A stretch of DNA of 20,437 nt from RUG13615 sp040307715. GTDB taxonomy: Bacteria; Bacillota; Clostridia; Peptostreptococcales; Anaerovoracaceae. The notes under the pieces were generated by a model. That model was not told where the DNA came from, did not search any database, and saw nothing but the letters and a program-made list of their open reading frames with translations. The stretch covers positions 1 to 20,437 of the forward strand of contig JAWRJC010000110.1 of assembly GCA_040307715.1 (NCBI GenBank). The letters run 5' to 3'. Shown here piece by piece: positions 1-7,626 of the stretch. Position 1 is the stretch's first letter; each line of letters starts with the position of its first letter. Both the position numbers and the translations under genes were made by a program.

Positions 1-1070
1 TCATCCTTTGGCTGCTTGTGATCTTCTGGCGCTCGAGGCCGGTGCCGAAGAGCGAGCGGTTCTACAGCGATTATATGGATCCTGCGCGGACCACAGCCAT
101 CAAGGGTGTGTTTATTTTGCTGATCTTTCTCACCCACAGCGAACAGTATCTGACCTTGTCGGACACACTGCCCGATCAGATCTACGCCATCATCCGTCTG
201 GGATTCGGCCAGTCCGTGGTGACAGCGTTCTTTTTCTACAGCGGCTACGGTCTCATGGAATCGCTTCACCGCAAAGGCGAGCCTTACTTGCGCGCATTTC
301 CGAAAGCCCGCATTTTCAAGACGCTGCTGCACTTTGATCTCGCTGTTCTGCTCTATCTGATCCTGGATTTTGTGCTGGACATCCCGCTGACGACCGGGGA
401 GATCATCGGTTCTTTGATCGGGTGGGAGAGCGTCGGCAACAGCGCCTGGTTCATCTTTGACATTCTGGTCGCTTACGTGATGTTTTATGTGTGCTTCCGG
501 GCATTCCCGGAGCAGACACAATGGAAGAAAGGCGCGCTGCTCTTTACAGTCTGTTCGGTCGTGTTCGTCATATTGATGATCCTGTTCCGGGAAAGCCGGT
601 ATTACAACACGTTCCTGTGTGTGAGCATGGGGATCTGGTTCTCGCAGTACCGCCTGCAGATCGAACGCTTTGTGCAGCAACGATTCCTCCCGTTGCTTTT
701 GGGGCTTGCCGCGCTGTATGTCGGCGGCGGTGTCCTGCTGATGAGGGTGTACGATGACTACGAGTATCTGTACATCCCATTGCCGCTGCTGTTCCTGACT
801 GTGCTGATCATGGTGACTATGGTGTGGCGCTTTGACAATCCGGTATTGCAGTATTTCGGGAGCCATCTGTTTTCGGTGTTCATCCTGATGCGGCTGCCTA
901 TGACTGTGCTCGAGTATTACGGTGTCACAGATCACGTCGGTTTGTTTATTGCGGTTTCGTTCGCTGTCACGGTGCCGCTGGCGCATGTCTTTGATGCCGC
1001 CTTGAAAAAACTGGACCCGGCACTGCATCTGGACCGGCTGCGGGGGGCGGAGGAATCAGATCAGAAGTAA
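1..1070 (+). CDS. Acyltransferase 3 family membrane protein, 5'-partial
   Basis: The frame is open from base 3 to the TAA at 1068-1070, and its first codons (ILWLLVIFW) read as the end of a membrane helix, so the gene starts left of the window. A GTG at 18 could be read as a start but has no ribosome binding site. The visible part has about ten hydrophobic segments. Family marks are the early helix ending in a conserved histidine (AIKGVFILLIFLTHSE), FFFYSGYGLMESLHRKG and GNSAWFIFDILVAY, as in the OafA/YrhL-type acyltransferase 3 family, which transfers acyl groups to surface sugars or peptidoglycan; the histidine is the expected catalytic residue. The family usually begins close to this helix, so perhaps only 20-40 residues are missing. 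The substrate cannot be told from the sequence. The lipoprotein gene follows after 22 nt and may be co-transcribed. Confidence 0.82.
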   Translation, partial: ILWLLVIFWRSRPVPKSERFYSDYMDPARTTAIKGVFILLIFLTHSEQYLTLSDTLPDQIYAIIRLGFGQSVVTAFFFYSGYGLMESLHRKGEPYLRAFPKARIFKTLLHFDLAVLLYLILDFVLDIPLTTGEIIGSLIGWESVGNSAWFIFDILVAYVMFYVCFRAFPEQTQWKKGALLFTVCSVVFVILMILFRESRYYNTFLCVSMGIWFSQYRLQIERFVQQRFLPLLLGLAALYVGGGVLLMRVYDDYEYLYIPLPLLFLTVLIMVTMVWRFDNPVLQYFGSHLFSVFILMRLPMTVLEYYGVTDHVGLFIAVSFAVTVPLAHVFDAALKKLDPALHLDRLRGAEESDQK

Positions 1071-1092
1071 CATTTGTAACTGGAGAACCATC

Positions 1093-2019
1093 ATGAAAAC
1101 ATTGAAAAAAGCGCTCTTCACTGCCGCGGCCATCGTACTTGCCGCGGGTATGACAACAGCCTGCGGATCTCCTTCCGCCGGCGCAGGGGGAACGGTCAGC
1201 GACCCGATGCTGCCGGCATCCGTGACCACCTATGCGATGGATTATGAGACAGGGGAATGGGTCAAGGCATCGACGATCGAGTACGGGTATCAGGACGACA
1301 GCATTGCTTCGCGGACGGAGAGCTACGAGGGCGGCGAACCCCAGCAGTCGACCTTCGAGTTCAAAGACAACAACGGGCTGACCCAGCTGCAGCAGTTTGA
1401 CAACGGCAGCGAGACACCGGCCAAGGTGTATGATTACGATGCAGAGGGACGCCTCGACCGGGTCCATACCTTCAACGGCGATAGCGCGACGGAGCAGATC
1501 TACCAGTACGGCAACGATGACGCCTACTTCACGCTGGTGCTCCATGAAACGGAGATCATCAATCCGGATGACCCGCATGAGCCGGTTGAACGCATGGAAG
1601 AGGTCGATTCGCTGGAGATCACAACGAACAACGGGCTGCTCGTCAAAACGGTCAACAACGGCTTGTATGCCAACTGGGTCGAGGGGGACGAAAAGCCCTG
1701 GGAGAGATTCAACGGGACATACATTGCCGAGTATGACAGCAACGGACTCCTGAGCGAGACAGAGGGCAAGTTCCGGATGGGGCCGTCCGGCAAGGAATAC
1801 AAGTTCGATCTGACATTTGAAGACGGCAGGGTCACGGAGGTCGTGCGCAGCCGCTACGGTTATAGCGGCGAAGACAGTGAAGAAGGCGAGTGGATGCAGG
1901 ATTCCAAACTGGTATTCACGTACACGGATATTCCGATGAGCCCGGAGCGGTATGCTACCATGATCAATGCGCACATCCTCGGCGAGGGCAACGGGTATTA
2001 CATCTATAACTGGTATTGA
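1093..2019 (+). CDS. Predicted lipoprotein of unknown function with YD-like repeats
   Basis: A 308-residue protein with a lipoprotein signal: positively charged start (MKTLKKA), hydrophobic core, then a lipobox-like TTAC with Cys24 as the probable lipidated residue. The start is supported by GGAG at 1082-1085, 7 nt upstream of the ATG. After a Ser/Gly-rich linker the mature part is polar and rich in short beta-like units such as TIEYGYQDD, KVYDYDAEGRLDRV and YIAEYDSNGLLSE. These resemble the Y-D-x-x-G-R/L units of RHS/YD repeats, but with irregular spacing. It probably sits on the outer face of the membrane. No catalytic motif is recognisable and I cannot assign a function. It lies directly downstream of the acyltransferase gene, so a joint cell-surface role is possible but only inferred. 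No terminator is evident before the next gene. Confidence 0.78.
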   Translation: MKTLKKALFTAAAIVLAAGMTTACGSPSAGAGGTVSDPMLPASVTTYAMDYETGEWVKASTIEYGYQDDSIASRTESYEGGEPQQSTFEFKDNNGLTQLQQFDNGSETPAKVYDYDAEGRLDRVHTFNGDSATEQIYQYGNDDAYFTLVLHETEIINPDDPHEPVERMEEVDSLEITTNNGLLVKTVNNGLYANWVEGDEKPWERFNGTYIAEYDSNGLLSETEGKFRMGPSGKEYKFDLTFEDGRVTEVVRSRYGYSGEDSEEGEWMQDSKLVFTYTDIPMSPERYATMINAHILGEGNGYYIYNWY

Positions 2020-2059
2020 TCCAACGCTGTTTGATGTAAATGGCAGCCGAAGAAACAGT

Positions 2060-2065
2060 GAGGTG
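2060..2065 (+). promoter_or_regulatory. Ribosome binding site that sets the start of the sugar-acid kinase gene
   Basis: GAGGTG lies 7 nt upstream of the ATG at 2073. The in-frame ATG at 2040 has no such site and would add an unlikely 11-residue leader with three consecutive cysteines. I therefore place the start at 2073. Confidence 0.7.
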
Positions 2066-2072
2066 TTGCTGC

Positions 2073-3581
2073 ATGAAGACTTCGAATCTGCCGGTGCTGG
2101 ACCTGTCGGTACTTGCGGAGTACCCGGTGCCGGATGAACGGCAGCTGGATGAATTGCTGGCGGCGGAGATCCGTGCCAATCCGATGAAGATCATCGTGCT
2201 GGATGATGATCCGACGGGTGTGCAGACGGTGCATGGGATCAGCGTGTATACGGACTGGTCGGCGGAAAGCATCCGTGCCGGTTTTGAGGAACCGAACAAA
2301 GTTTTCTACATATTGACTAACTCGAGGGGGATGACGGAAGTGGAATCCGCCGCGGCGCACCGCGACATTGCGGCGCGTGTTGCCGCGGTGTCGGAGGAGA
2401 CCGGCATCCCTTATCTTTTCATGTCCCGGAGCGATTCGACGCTGCGCGGGCACTACCCGCTCGAAACGGAAGTCCTGCGCGCAGGCATCGAAGCGACCGG
2501 CGGCTGCGTCGACGGGGAGATCCTGTGCCCGTACTTCAAAGAGGGAGGCCGGTATACGATCGGCAATGTGCACTACGTGCGCCAGGGAGGATCGCTCGTG
2601 CCGGCGGCTGCTACCGAGTTCGCGAAGGACAAGACGTTCGGGTACACGCAATCTGCGATCCCGGCGTACATCGAGGAGAAGACGGGCGCCGCATGCGCCG
2701 TGGAGGGCGTGCACTGGGACAGATACCCGGCGGACCGCGTGACCTGCGTCAGCCTTGAGGACCTGCGCGCGGAACGGTTCGAGGCAGTCAAAAAACAACT
2801 AATGGGCGTTAGCGGATTCGGCAAAGTCTGTCTGAATGCGATCGATGACTGCGATCTGAAGGTGTTCAGCATCGCGTTGTACCGGGCGCTCGCGGAGGGG
2901 AAGCGATTCCTGTTCCGGACGGCGGCGGGGGAGGTCAAGATCCTCGGCGGCATCACGGACCGGCCGCTCCTGACACGCCATGACATGATCGTCCGCGAAA
3001 CAGCCCTCGGCGGTGTGGTCGTGGTGGGCAGCCACACGGAGAAGACGACCGCGCAGCTCGGGGAACTCCTGAAACTGGACGGCATCGAACCGGTCGCGTT
3101 CAATTCTGACAAGGTGCTGGAGGGCGATGCGGTGTTCTATGCGGAAGTGGAACGCTGCATTGCGGAGGAAGAACGGATCATCCGGTCCGGCAGGACCGCG
3201 GTGTGTTATACCGCGCGGACACTTTTGACGCGGGAAGACGATACGAAGGAAAGCGCGCTGATGCGGAGCGTGAAGATCAGCGATGGTGTGCAGCGTCTTG
3301 TCGGCGGTCTCTCTGAGACACCGGCGTTCGTCATCGCCAAGGGCGGCATCACGTCCAGCGATATAGGCACCAGAGCGCTCGCCGTGAAGAGGGCGAATGT
3401 GCTGGGGCAGATCCGGCCGGGCGTGCCGGTCTGGCAGACCGGGGAAGAGAGCCGGTTCCCTCTGACGCCGTATGTGATCTTTCCGGGCAACGTCGGTGAA
3501 ATATCGACGCTGCGGGAGGCGGCGGAGATCTTGATGGGAAAAGAAAACGACAGCGAAGAGGAGAAGGAAGAGACACGATGA
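2073..3581 (+). CDS. Four-carbon acid sugar kinase family protein (DUF1537, OtnK/DtnK type)
   Basis: A 502-residue cytoplasmic protein from the ATG at 2073. The N-terminal domain carries the family signature LDDDPTGVQTVHG at residues 43-55, followed by the conserved FYILTNSRGM and SRSDSTLRGHYPLE segments that form the substrate site. The C-terminal nucleotide-binding domain contains VVVGSHTEKTT, FVIAKGGITSSDIGTRAL and a final PGNVG motif. The family phosphorylates four-carbon sugar acids (D-threonate, D-erythronate, L-threonate) at C4; related members act on other short sugar acids. It is longer than the roughly 420-residue characterised DtnK/OtnK proteins but matches the longer Firmicutes versions. 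The usual partners, a PdxA2-type dehydrogenase and an OtnC aldolase, are not in the window. A DMT permease overlaps its stop by 4 nt and is a candidate substrate transporter. The exact substrate is unknown. Confidence 0.88.
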   Translation: MKTSNLPVLDLSVLAEYPVPDERQLDELLAAEIRANPMKIIVLDDDPTGVQTVHGISVYTDWSAESIRAGFEEPNKVFYILTNSRGMTEVESAAAHRDIAARVAAVSEETGIPYLFMSRSDSTLRGHYPLETEVLRAGIEATGGCVDGEILCPYFKEGGRYTIGNVHYVRQGGSLVPAAATEFAKDKTFGYTQSAIPAYIEEKTGAACAVEGVHWDRYPADRVTCVSLEDLRAERFEAVKKQLMGVSGFGKVCLNAIDDCDLKVFSIALYRALAEGKRFLFRTAAGEVKILGGITDRPLLTRHDMIVRETALGGVVVVGSHTEKTTAQLGELLKLDGIEPVAFNSDKVLEGDAVFYAEVERCIAEEERIIRSGRTAVCYTARTLLTREDDTKESALMRSVKISDGVQRLVGGLSETPAFVIAKGGITSSDIGTRALAVKRANVLGQIRPGVPVWQTGEESRFPLTPYVIFPGNVGEISTLREAAEILMGKENDSEEEKEETR

Positions 3582-4504
3582 AACGACCTTCCAGAGCGAC
3601 CGTTATCCTGATGCTGCTGATCCTCTATGTGATCTGGGGATACAACTGGGTACTGATGCGCGAGGCGAACGAGCACTTCTCACCTCTGTTCTTTGTGACG
3701 TTCCGGTTCGCGATCGGTGCCGTCACGCTGCTGATCATGCTTGCCGTGCGCGGCAACATCCTGCCGCCCCGCAAGTACTGGCTGTGGATCGCGGGGTCCG
3801 GGGCGATGATGATGTGCGTTTCGAATGTCATCATCCAGGTCTGCACGACGTATATCGGTGCCGGATTGACGGCGCTGCTGGACTATATGCAGTCGGTCTT
3901 TGTGTGCATCCTGGCGGTGTTCTTCCTCAAAGAGCGGTTCACCCTCCGCAAAGTGCTCGGCATCGTGTTCTGTGTGGCAGGCCTGCTCATCCTGATGAAC
4001 GTCGGGATGACGGAGCACATCTGGGCGATCTTCCTGACGCTTTTCGCGGCATTCCTGTGGGGCGTTTCCAGCATCATCGTCAAAGGGAAACTCGCGGGGT
4101 GCGACATGCTGCAGTACACGGCCTGGCAGACGGTCTGCGGGTCAACGCTGCTGCTGTTGTTCCTGTTCACCGCCGCACGTGGGGAAGTGGCAGAGACCGT
4201 CACGCTCCTGTCATCCGCGGGGGATGCGGGGCTGTGGATCGGCATTCTGGTGTATAATGGGATCATCCCGACGGCCGCTGCGTTCCTGCTGTGGAACTAT
4301 CTCCTGACGAACATGGAGGCCGGGCAGGCATCCATCGCGATCATGGGCGTGCCGGCGGTCGGCGTGCTGTCCGGCGTGCTGGTGCTCCATGAACCGATGA
4401 GCTGGTCGATCGCAGGCGGCATGGCGCTGGTTTTCGCAGGGATCTTCGTGGTGCTGGGGGTCGGTGAACGCCGGCAGTCTGCCAATAGAATAAAAATGTT
4501 ATAA
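3578..4504 (+). CDS. DMT superfamily transporter, EamA family
   Basis: A 308-residue integral membrane protein with about ten predicted helices in two EamA repeats. The first repeat starts VILMLLILYVIWGYNWVLMR, and the first repeat ends in the typical FFLKERFTLRKVLGIVFCVAGLLIL. The second repeat begins near IWAIFLTLFAAFLWGVSSIIVKGK and ends at LHEPMSWSIAGGMALVFAGIFVVLGV. The family exports or exchanges amino acids, sugars or related metabolites. The start codon overlaps the stop of the sugar-acid kinase gene (ATGA, 3578-3581), so the two are almost certainly translationally coupled. This suggests the permease handles a substrate or by-product of that pathway, which is an inference. Its stop codon is embedded in the -10 element of the next promoter. 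Confidence 0.88.
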   Translation: MKRPSRATVILMLLILYVIWGYNWVLMREANEHFSPLFFVTFRFAIGAVTLLIMLAVRGNILPPRKYWLWIAGSGAMMMCVSNVIIQVCTTYIGAGLTALLDYMQSVFVCILAVFFLKERFTLRKVLGIVFCVAGLLILMNVGMTEHIWAIFLTLFAAFLWGVSSIIVKGKLAGCDMLQYTAWQTVCGSTLLLLFLFTAARGEVAETVTLLSSAGDAGLWIGILVYNGIIPTAAAFLLWNYLLTNMEAGQASIAIMGVPAVGVLSGVLVLHEPMSWSIAGGMALVFAGIFVVLGVGERRQSANRIKML

Positions 4505-4505
4505 T
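4497..4505 (+). promoter_or_regulatory. Extended -10 promoter of the SDR gene
   Basis: A perfect extended -10 element: TG at 4497-4498, one base, then TATAAT at 4500-4505. No good -35 hexamer is found 16-18 nt upstream. It overlaps the last codons of the transporter gene and would start transcription near 4511-4512, about 36 nt before the SDR start codon. Confidence 0.6.
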
Positions 4506-4508
4506 GTG

Positions 4509-4522
4509 CCGCATAAATGCGG
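4509..4522 (+). promoter_or_regulatory. 14-bp palindrome at the presumed SDR transcription start
   Basis: CCGCAT (4509-4514) and ATGCGG (4517-4522) form a perfect inverted repeat around AA. The 2-nt gap is too short for an ordinary RNA hairpin loop and there is no U-tract, so a protein operator just downstream of the -10 is more likely than a terminator. No regulator gene lies next to it, so the cognate factor is unknown. Confidence 0.4.
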
Positions 4523-4547
4523 ATATTAATACGAAGGAGGAAGAGGA

Positions 4548-5297
4548 ATGGATCTGGGACTTAAAGATAAGGTGATCCTGGCAATGGGCGGGACCAGCAA
4601 TCTGGGCAAAGGGGCCTGCATCGAGCTCTGCCGCGAAGGCGCGAAAGTCATGGCGGGGTATCATTCGAATGACGAAAAGGCACATGCCACGCAGGAACTG
4701 ATCCGCGCGGAGGGCGGCGATTACGAGATCTATAAAGTCGACTGCAGCACGGAAGAGGGCGTCGACGAGATCTGCCGGGCAACGCTCGAAAAGTACGGCC
4801 GCATCGACGGGCTCATCAACAGCCTGATCTACTACGATGACGTGGACCTCGTGGACTTGACGCTCGACCACTGGAACAGAGCCATGCAGGTCATGCTGAC
4901 GAGCGTATTCCTCTCCAATAAGTGGGTCGTCAAATACTGGCTGGAAAACAACATGCCGGGCCGCATCGTCAATTTCACCTCCGTCAATGCATTCGTCGGC
5001 GACAACAGCCACCACGCGTACTATGCGGCGGCCAAGGCAGGCGTGCTCGGATTTACCAAGTCCGTTGCCAAAGAAGTGGCCACGAAGGACATCCTCGCGA
5101 CCTGCGTGGCGCCGGGCTTTGGCGTAGACTTCGAACTACCCCCTGAATACGAGCAGAAATATGCAGCGAGAACACCGATCGGCCGGACCGGCAAGCCGGA
5201 AGATCTGGCCAAGGTCATCGCGTATCTGGTTTCCCCGGCGAACACCTACATGACCGGGACAGCGGTCGATGTCAGCGGCGGCATGATCATGCGGTAG
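4548..5297 (+). CDS. Short-chain dehydrogenase/reductase (SDR) family oxidoreductase
   Basis: A 249-residue Rossmann-fold oxidoreductase of classical SDR length, probably using NAD(P)(H). The start is set by AAGGAGG at 4534-4540. The catalytic residues are present: Ser145 in NFTSVNAF and Tyr159/Lys163 in YAAAK. The C-terminus TGTAVDVSGGMIMR is typical for classical SDRs of the FabG-like group. Two signature motifs are unusual. The glycine-rich TGxxxGxG reads MGGTSNLG (residues 13-20), with Met for Thr and Asn for the middle Gly, and the NNAG motif is replaced by INSLIYY. Substrate is not predictable. It follows the sugar-acid kinase and its permease but has its own promoter, so membership of that pathway is only possible. 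I cannot separate it from a 3-ketoacyl-ACP reductase-like enzyme by sequence alone, though the altered motifs argue against housekeeping FabG. Confidence 0.87.
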   Translation: MDLGLKDKVILAMGGTSNLGKGACIELCREGAKVMAGYHSNDEKAHATQELIRAEGGDYEIYKVDCSTEEGVDEICRATLEKYGRIDGLINSLIYYDDVDLVDLTLDHWNRAMQVMLTSVFLSNKWVVKYWLENNMPGRIVNFTSVNAFVGDNSHHAYYAAAKAGVLGFTKSVAKEVATKDILATCVAPGFGVDFELPPEYEQKYAARTPIGRTGKPEDLAKVIAYLVSPANTYMTGTAVDVSGGMIMR

Positions 5298-5300
5298 GGC

Positions 5301-5329
5301 TTGAACAAACGTTCGCTCTTTGATATAGT
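5301..5329 (+). promoter_or_regulatory. Sigma-A type promoter of the PcrA/UvrD helicase gene
   Basis: The -35 is TTGAAC at 5301-5306, the spacer is 17 bp, and the -10 is TATAGT at 5324-5329. The -10 is preceded by TG at 5321-5322, which makes it extended. Transcription should start near 5336, about 30 nt before the helicase ATG at 5366. Confidence 0.75.
5302..5315 (+). promoter_or_regulatory. Candidate LexA (SOS) box overlapping the -35 element
   Basis: TGAACAAACGTTCG matches the Gram-positive LexA consensus CGAACRNRYGTTYG at every position but the first base. The core is GAAC-AAAC-GTTC at 5303-5314. It covers the -35 hexamer, the right place for repression. No lexA gene is visible in the window. 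Confidence 0.65.
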
Positions 5330-5333
5330 AAGA

Positions 5334-5347
5334 AAAACATATGTTCT
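5334..5347 (+). promoter_or_regulatory. Second, weaker LexA-like box near the transcription start
   Basis: AAAACATATGTTCT keeps the RNRY centre (ATAT) and the GTTC right arm, but the left arm is AAAC instead of GAAC. Its centre is 32 bp from that of the first box, about three helical turns, so both would face the same side of the DNA. It also lies inside a larger dyad, GTAAGAA at 5328-5334 and TTCTTAC at 5344-5350. Confidence 0.4.
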
Positions 5348-5365
5348 TACGCAAAGGAGCGGACG

Positions 5366-7531
5366 ATGAGCGAGTATCTCGGCAGCATGCTGGGCAGCAT
5401 GAACGAAGCGCAGAAAGAGGCTGTGACCACAACGGAGGGCATGGTCCGTGTTGTCGCGGGCGCAGGCTCCGGCAAGACGCGCGCGCTGACAGGCAGATTC
5501 GCCTATCTTGTGAATGAGGCGGGGATCCTTCCCGGCAACATTCTTTGCGTGACCTTTACGAACAAGGCGGCCAACGAGATGCGCCAGCGCATCCACTACC
5601 TCACCGGGGATAACGACACCGGCTACATCAATACTTTCCACGGGTTCTGCGTTTCCGTTCTGCAGGAGGACAGCCATGTCGTCCAGTATCCGAAGTCCTT
5701 CCTCGTGCTGGACAATTCCGATATCGATACGATGCTCCAGACGATCTACGAGGAGCGGGGGCTCACGCTGCGGGACATGACCTTCTCGCACGCGCGGGAT
5801 ATGATCGAGATCATCAAGCTCAAGGAGCGGCCGGAGTACTACAACGATATGATCGACATGTCCCTGGAATCGCTCCGCAGGAAGTACGAGGAATCGCAGA
5901 CGCCCAAGGACATCATCTTTTACGGCTATCTCTATCAGGAAAAGAAATGCTTCGGGCTCGACTACAACGACCTGATCAAGTTCTCCCTGTATATCTTCCG
6001 CAAGGACGAAGCGGTCCGGCTCAAGTGGCAGCAACGCCTCGAGTACATCATGATCGATGAATTCCAGGACATCGACGACCTGCAGTACGAGCTGATGGAA
6101 GTCCTGCGCGGGTATCACAACAATTTGTTCATCGTCGGCGACCCGGATCAGACGATCTACTCGTGGCGCGGCGCGAACGGCAAGTTCCTGCTGGATTTTG
6201 AACTGCACCATCCCGGCACGAAGACCATCATGATGATGCAGAACTACCGCTCCACGCCGCAGATCCTGGCGGCGGCGAACTCGCTGATCGCGAAGAACAA
6301 AACGCGCATCGAGAAGGAACTCATTCCGACGCTTCCCGCCGGACCGAAGGTCGTCTGCCACCACGCGGTGAACACCGAAGCGGAGGCAGACTGGATCGCA
6401 GAGAAGATCCGGTCGCTGGAGAAAGAAGGTGTGCGGCGGGCGGACATCACGGTCCTGTACCGGGCGCACTATGTGACGCGCGCCATCGAAGAGTCTCTCC
6501 TCCGTGAGAAGATTCCGTATTCGATCTATAGCGGCGTACAGTTCTTCGACCGCGCCGAGATCAAGGATGCCCTGAGTTACCTCCGGATGATCGCCTACCG
6601 GGACGATCTTTCTTTCCTGCGCATCGCCAACCGCCCGAAACGCAACCTGGGCAAGCGCCGCATGGCCTTCCTGCAGGAGCAGGCGGAGAAGACGGGCGTT
6701 TCTCTCTATGAGACGCTGCGGGCGCACCTGGACGACCCTCTCTTCAAAGGAACGAAGGCAGCTGCCTTCATCGATCTGATCGACAGCTACGCCATGCATG
6801 CGGCGGGCGGGCAGATCTCGGATCTTCTGTCGGCGGTCCTCAACGACAGCGGCTACGAAGAGATGCTCCGCACGGAAGGCAGCCAGGAGCGGCTCGACAA
6901 TCTGGCGGAGCTCAAGCAGTCCATCTATGAGTATGAAGCTTCCTGCGGCGAAGAGACCGACCTCACACATTACCTGTCGCACGTGGCGCTGTTCTCCAAT
7001 GCCGATACGGCGGAGCAGAAGGACAAAGTCAAACTGATGACCGTCCATGCGGCCAAGGGTCTCGAGTTCCCGCACGTGATCCTGTGCGGGATGAACGAGG
7101 GCATCTTCCCGTCCCGCAAGATCAAGACGATCGGGGAGATGGAGGAAGAACGCCGGCTCGCGTTCGTCGCGATGACACGTGCGGAGCAGGCGCTGTATCT
7201 GACGATGGCGGACGGCCGCAATATCGACGGCTCGCCCCGCTATCCGTCGCGGTTCGTGCTGGACATCGACCAGAAGCTGATCGATTATACGGCGTCGCCG
7301 GATGAAGGGCTCATCAAAGAGACAAAAGAATTCATCAAGGTCAAAGACCGCCTTCTGGACGGCGCTTTCACAGCGGAGCTGCTCGTACCCGGCGACCGGG
7401 TCATGCATTTTATCTTCGGGCCGGGACAGATCCTCGATATCGATGCGTCGAAAAAGGCGTATCTCATCCAGTTCGACGATATGGACACGCCGCGGCAGGT
7501 CAGCTGCCGCGCAAAACTGGAAAAGATCTGA
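5366..7531 (+). CDS. pcrA: ATP-dependent 3'-5' DNA helicase, PcrA/UvrD family (SF1A)
   Basis: A 721-residue superfamily 1A helicase that unwinds DNA in repair and replication-restart. All core motifs are visible in order: Walker A AGAGSGKT at residues 31-38, TFTNKAANEMRQR (Ia), IDEFQD with the catalytic Asp-Glu at 231-232 (II), GDPDQTIYSWRGA (III), QNYRST (IV), LMTVHAAKGLEF (V) and FVAMTRAEQALYLT (VI). The C-terminal segment starting GDRVMHFIFGPGQIL matches the Tudor/SH3-like RNA polymerase-binding tail of PcrA. AAAGGAG at 5353-5359 fixes the start. Length is near the family's usual 720-740. It is transcribed alone from a promoter with LexA-like boxes, so SOS induction is likely. ligA, the frequent partner of pcrA, is not next to it. 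A second UvrD-like paralogue elsewhere in the genome cannot be excluded, so pcrA is a family-level symbol. Confidence 0.93.
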   Translation: MSEYLGSMLGSMNEAQKEAVTTTEGMVRVVAGAGSGKTRALTGRFAYLVNEAGILPGNILCVTFTNKAANEMRQRIHYLTGDNDTGYINTFHGFCVSVLQEDSHVVQYPKSFLVLDNSDIDTMLQTIYEERGLTLRDMTFSHARDMIEIIKLKERPEYYNDMIDMSLESLRRKYEESQTPKDIIFYGYLYQEKKCFGLDYNDLIKFSLYIFRKDEAVRLKWQQRLEYIMIDEFQDIDDLQYELMEVLRGYHNNLFIVGDPDQTIYSWRGANGKFLLDFELHHPGTKTIMMMQNYRSTPQILAAANSLIAKNKTRIEKELIPTLPAGPKVVCHHAVNTEAEADWIAEKIRSLEKEGVRRADITVLYRAHYVTRAIEESLLREKIPYSIYSGVQFFDRAEIKDALSYLRMIAYRDDLSFLRIANRPKRNLGKRRMAFLQEQAEKTGVSLYETLRAHLDDPLFKGTKAAAFIDLIDSYAMHAAGGQISDLLSAVLNDSGYEEMLRTEGSQERLDNLAELKQSIYEYEASCGEETDLTHYLSHVALFSNADTAEQKDKVKLMTVHAAKGLEFPHVILCGMNEGIFPSRKIKTIGEMEEERRLAFVAMTRAEQALYLTMADGRNIDGSPRYPSRFVLDIDQKLIDYTASPDEGLIKETKEFIKVKDRLLDGAFTAELLVPGDRVMHFIFGPGQILDIDASKKAYLIQFDDMDTPRQVSCRAKLEKI

Positions 7532-7570
7532 TATGCTACGGAGCGTTGCCTCGTTGCTGCGCCTGGTTGC

Positions 7571-7599
7571 TTGAATGGTGCGGCATGGATGGGTATCAT
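7571..7599 (+). promoter_or_regulatory. Promoter of the XRE regulator gene
   Basis: The -35 is TTGAAT at 7571-7576, the spacer is 17 bp, and the -10 is TATCAT at 7594-7599. Transcription should start near 7606, roughly 53 nt before the start codon. There is no evident terminator between the helicase stop at 7531 and this promoter, so some read-through from the helicase gene is possible. Confidence 0.55.
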
Positions 7600-7626
7600 G
7601 AGGGCAGAAACAAGGAACTGATACCC
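7591..7626 (+). repeat. Inverted repeat spanning the XRE promoter start site, candidate operator
   Basis: GGGTATCA (7591-7598) and TGATACCC (7619-7626) are perfect 8-bp inverted copies separated by 20 bp. The left arm contains most of the -10 hexamer and lies upstream of the predicted start site, so it would not be transcribed. That points to a DNA operator rather than an RNA hairpin. A second perfect inverted repeat, CCGGCA (7625-7630) and TGCCGG (7632-7637), follows immediately. Confidence 0.5.

Noticed and set aside
2040..2072. Upstream ATG as start of the sugar-acid kinase
   Set aside because: No ribosome binding site and an implausible leader with three adjacent cysteines; the ATG at 2073 has a well-spaced GAGGTG.
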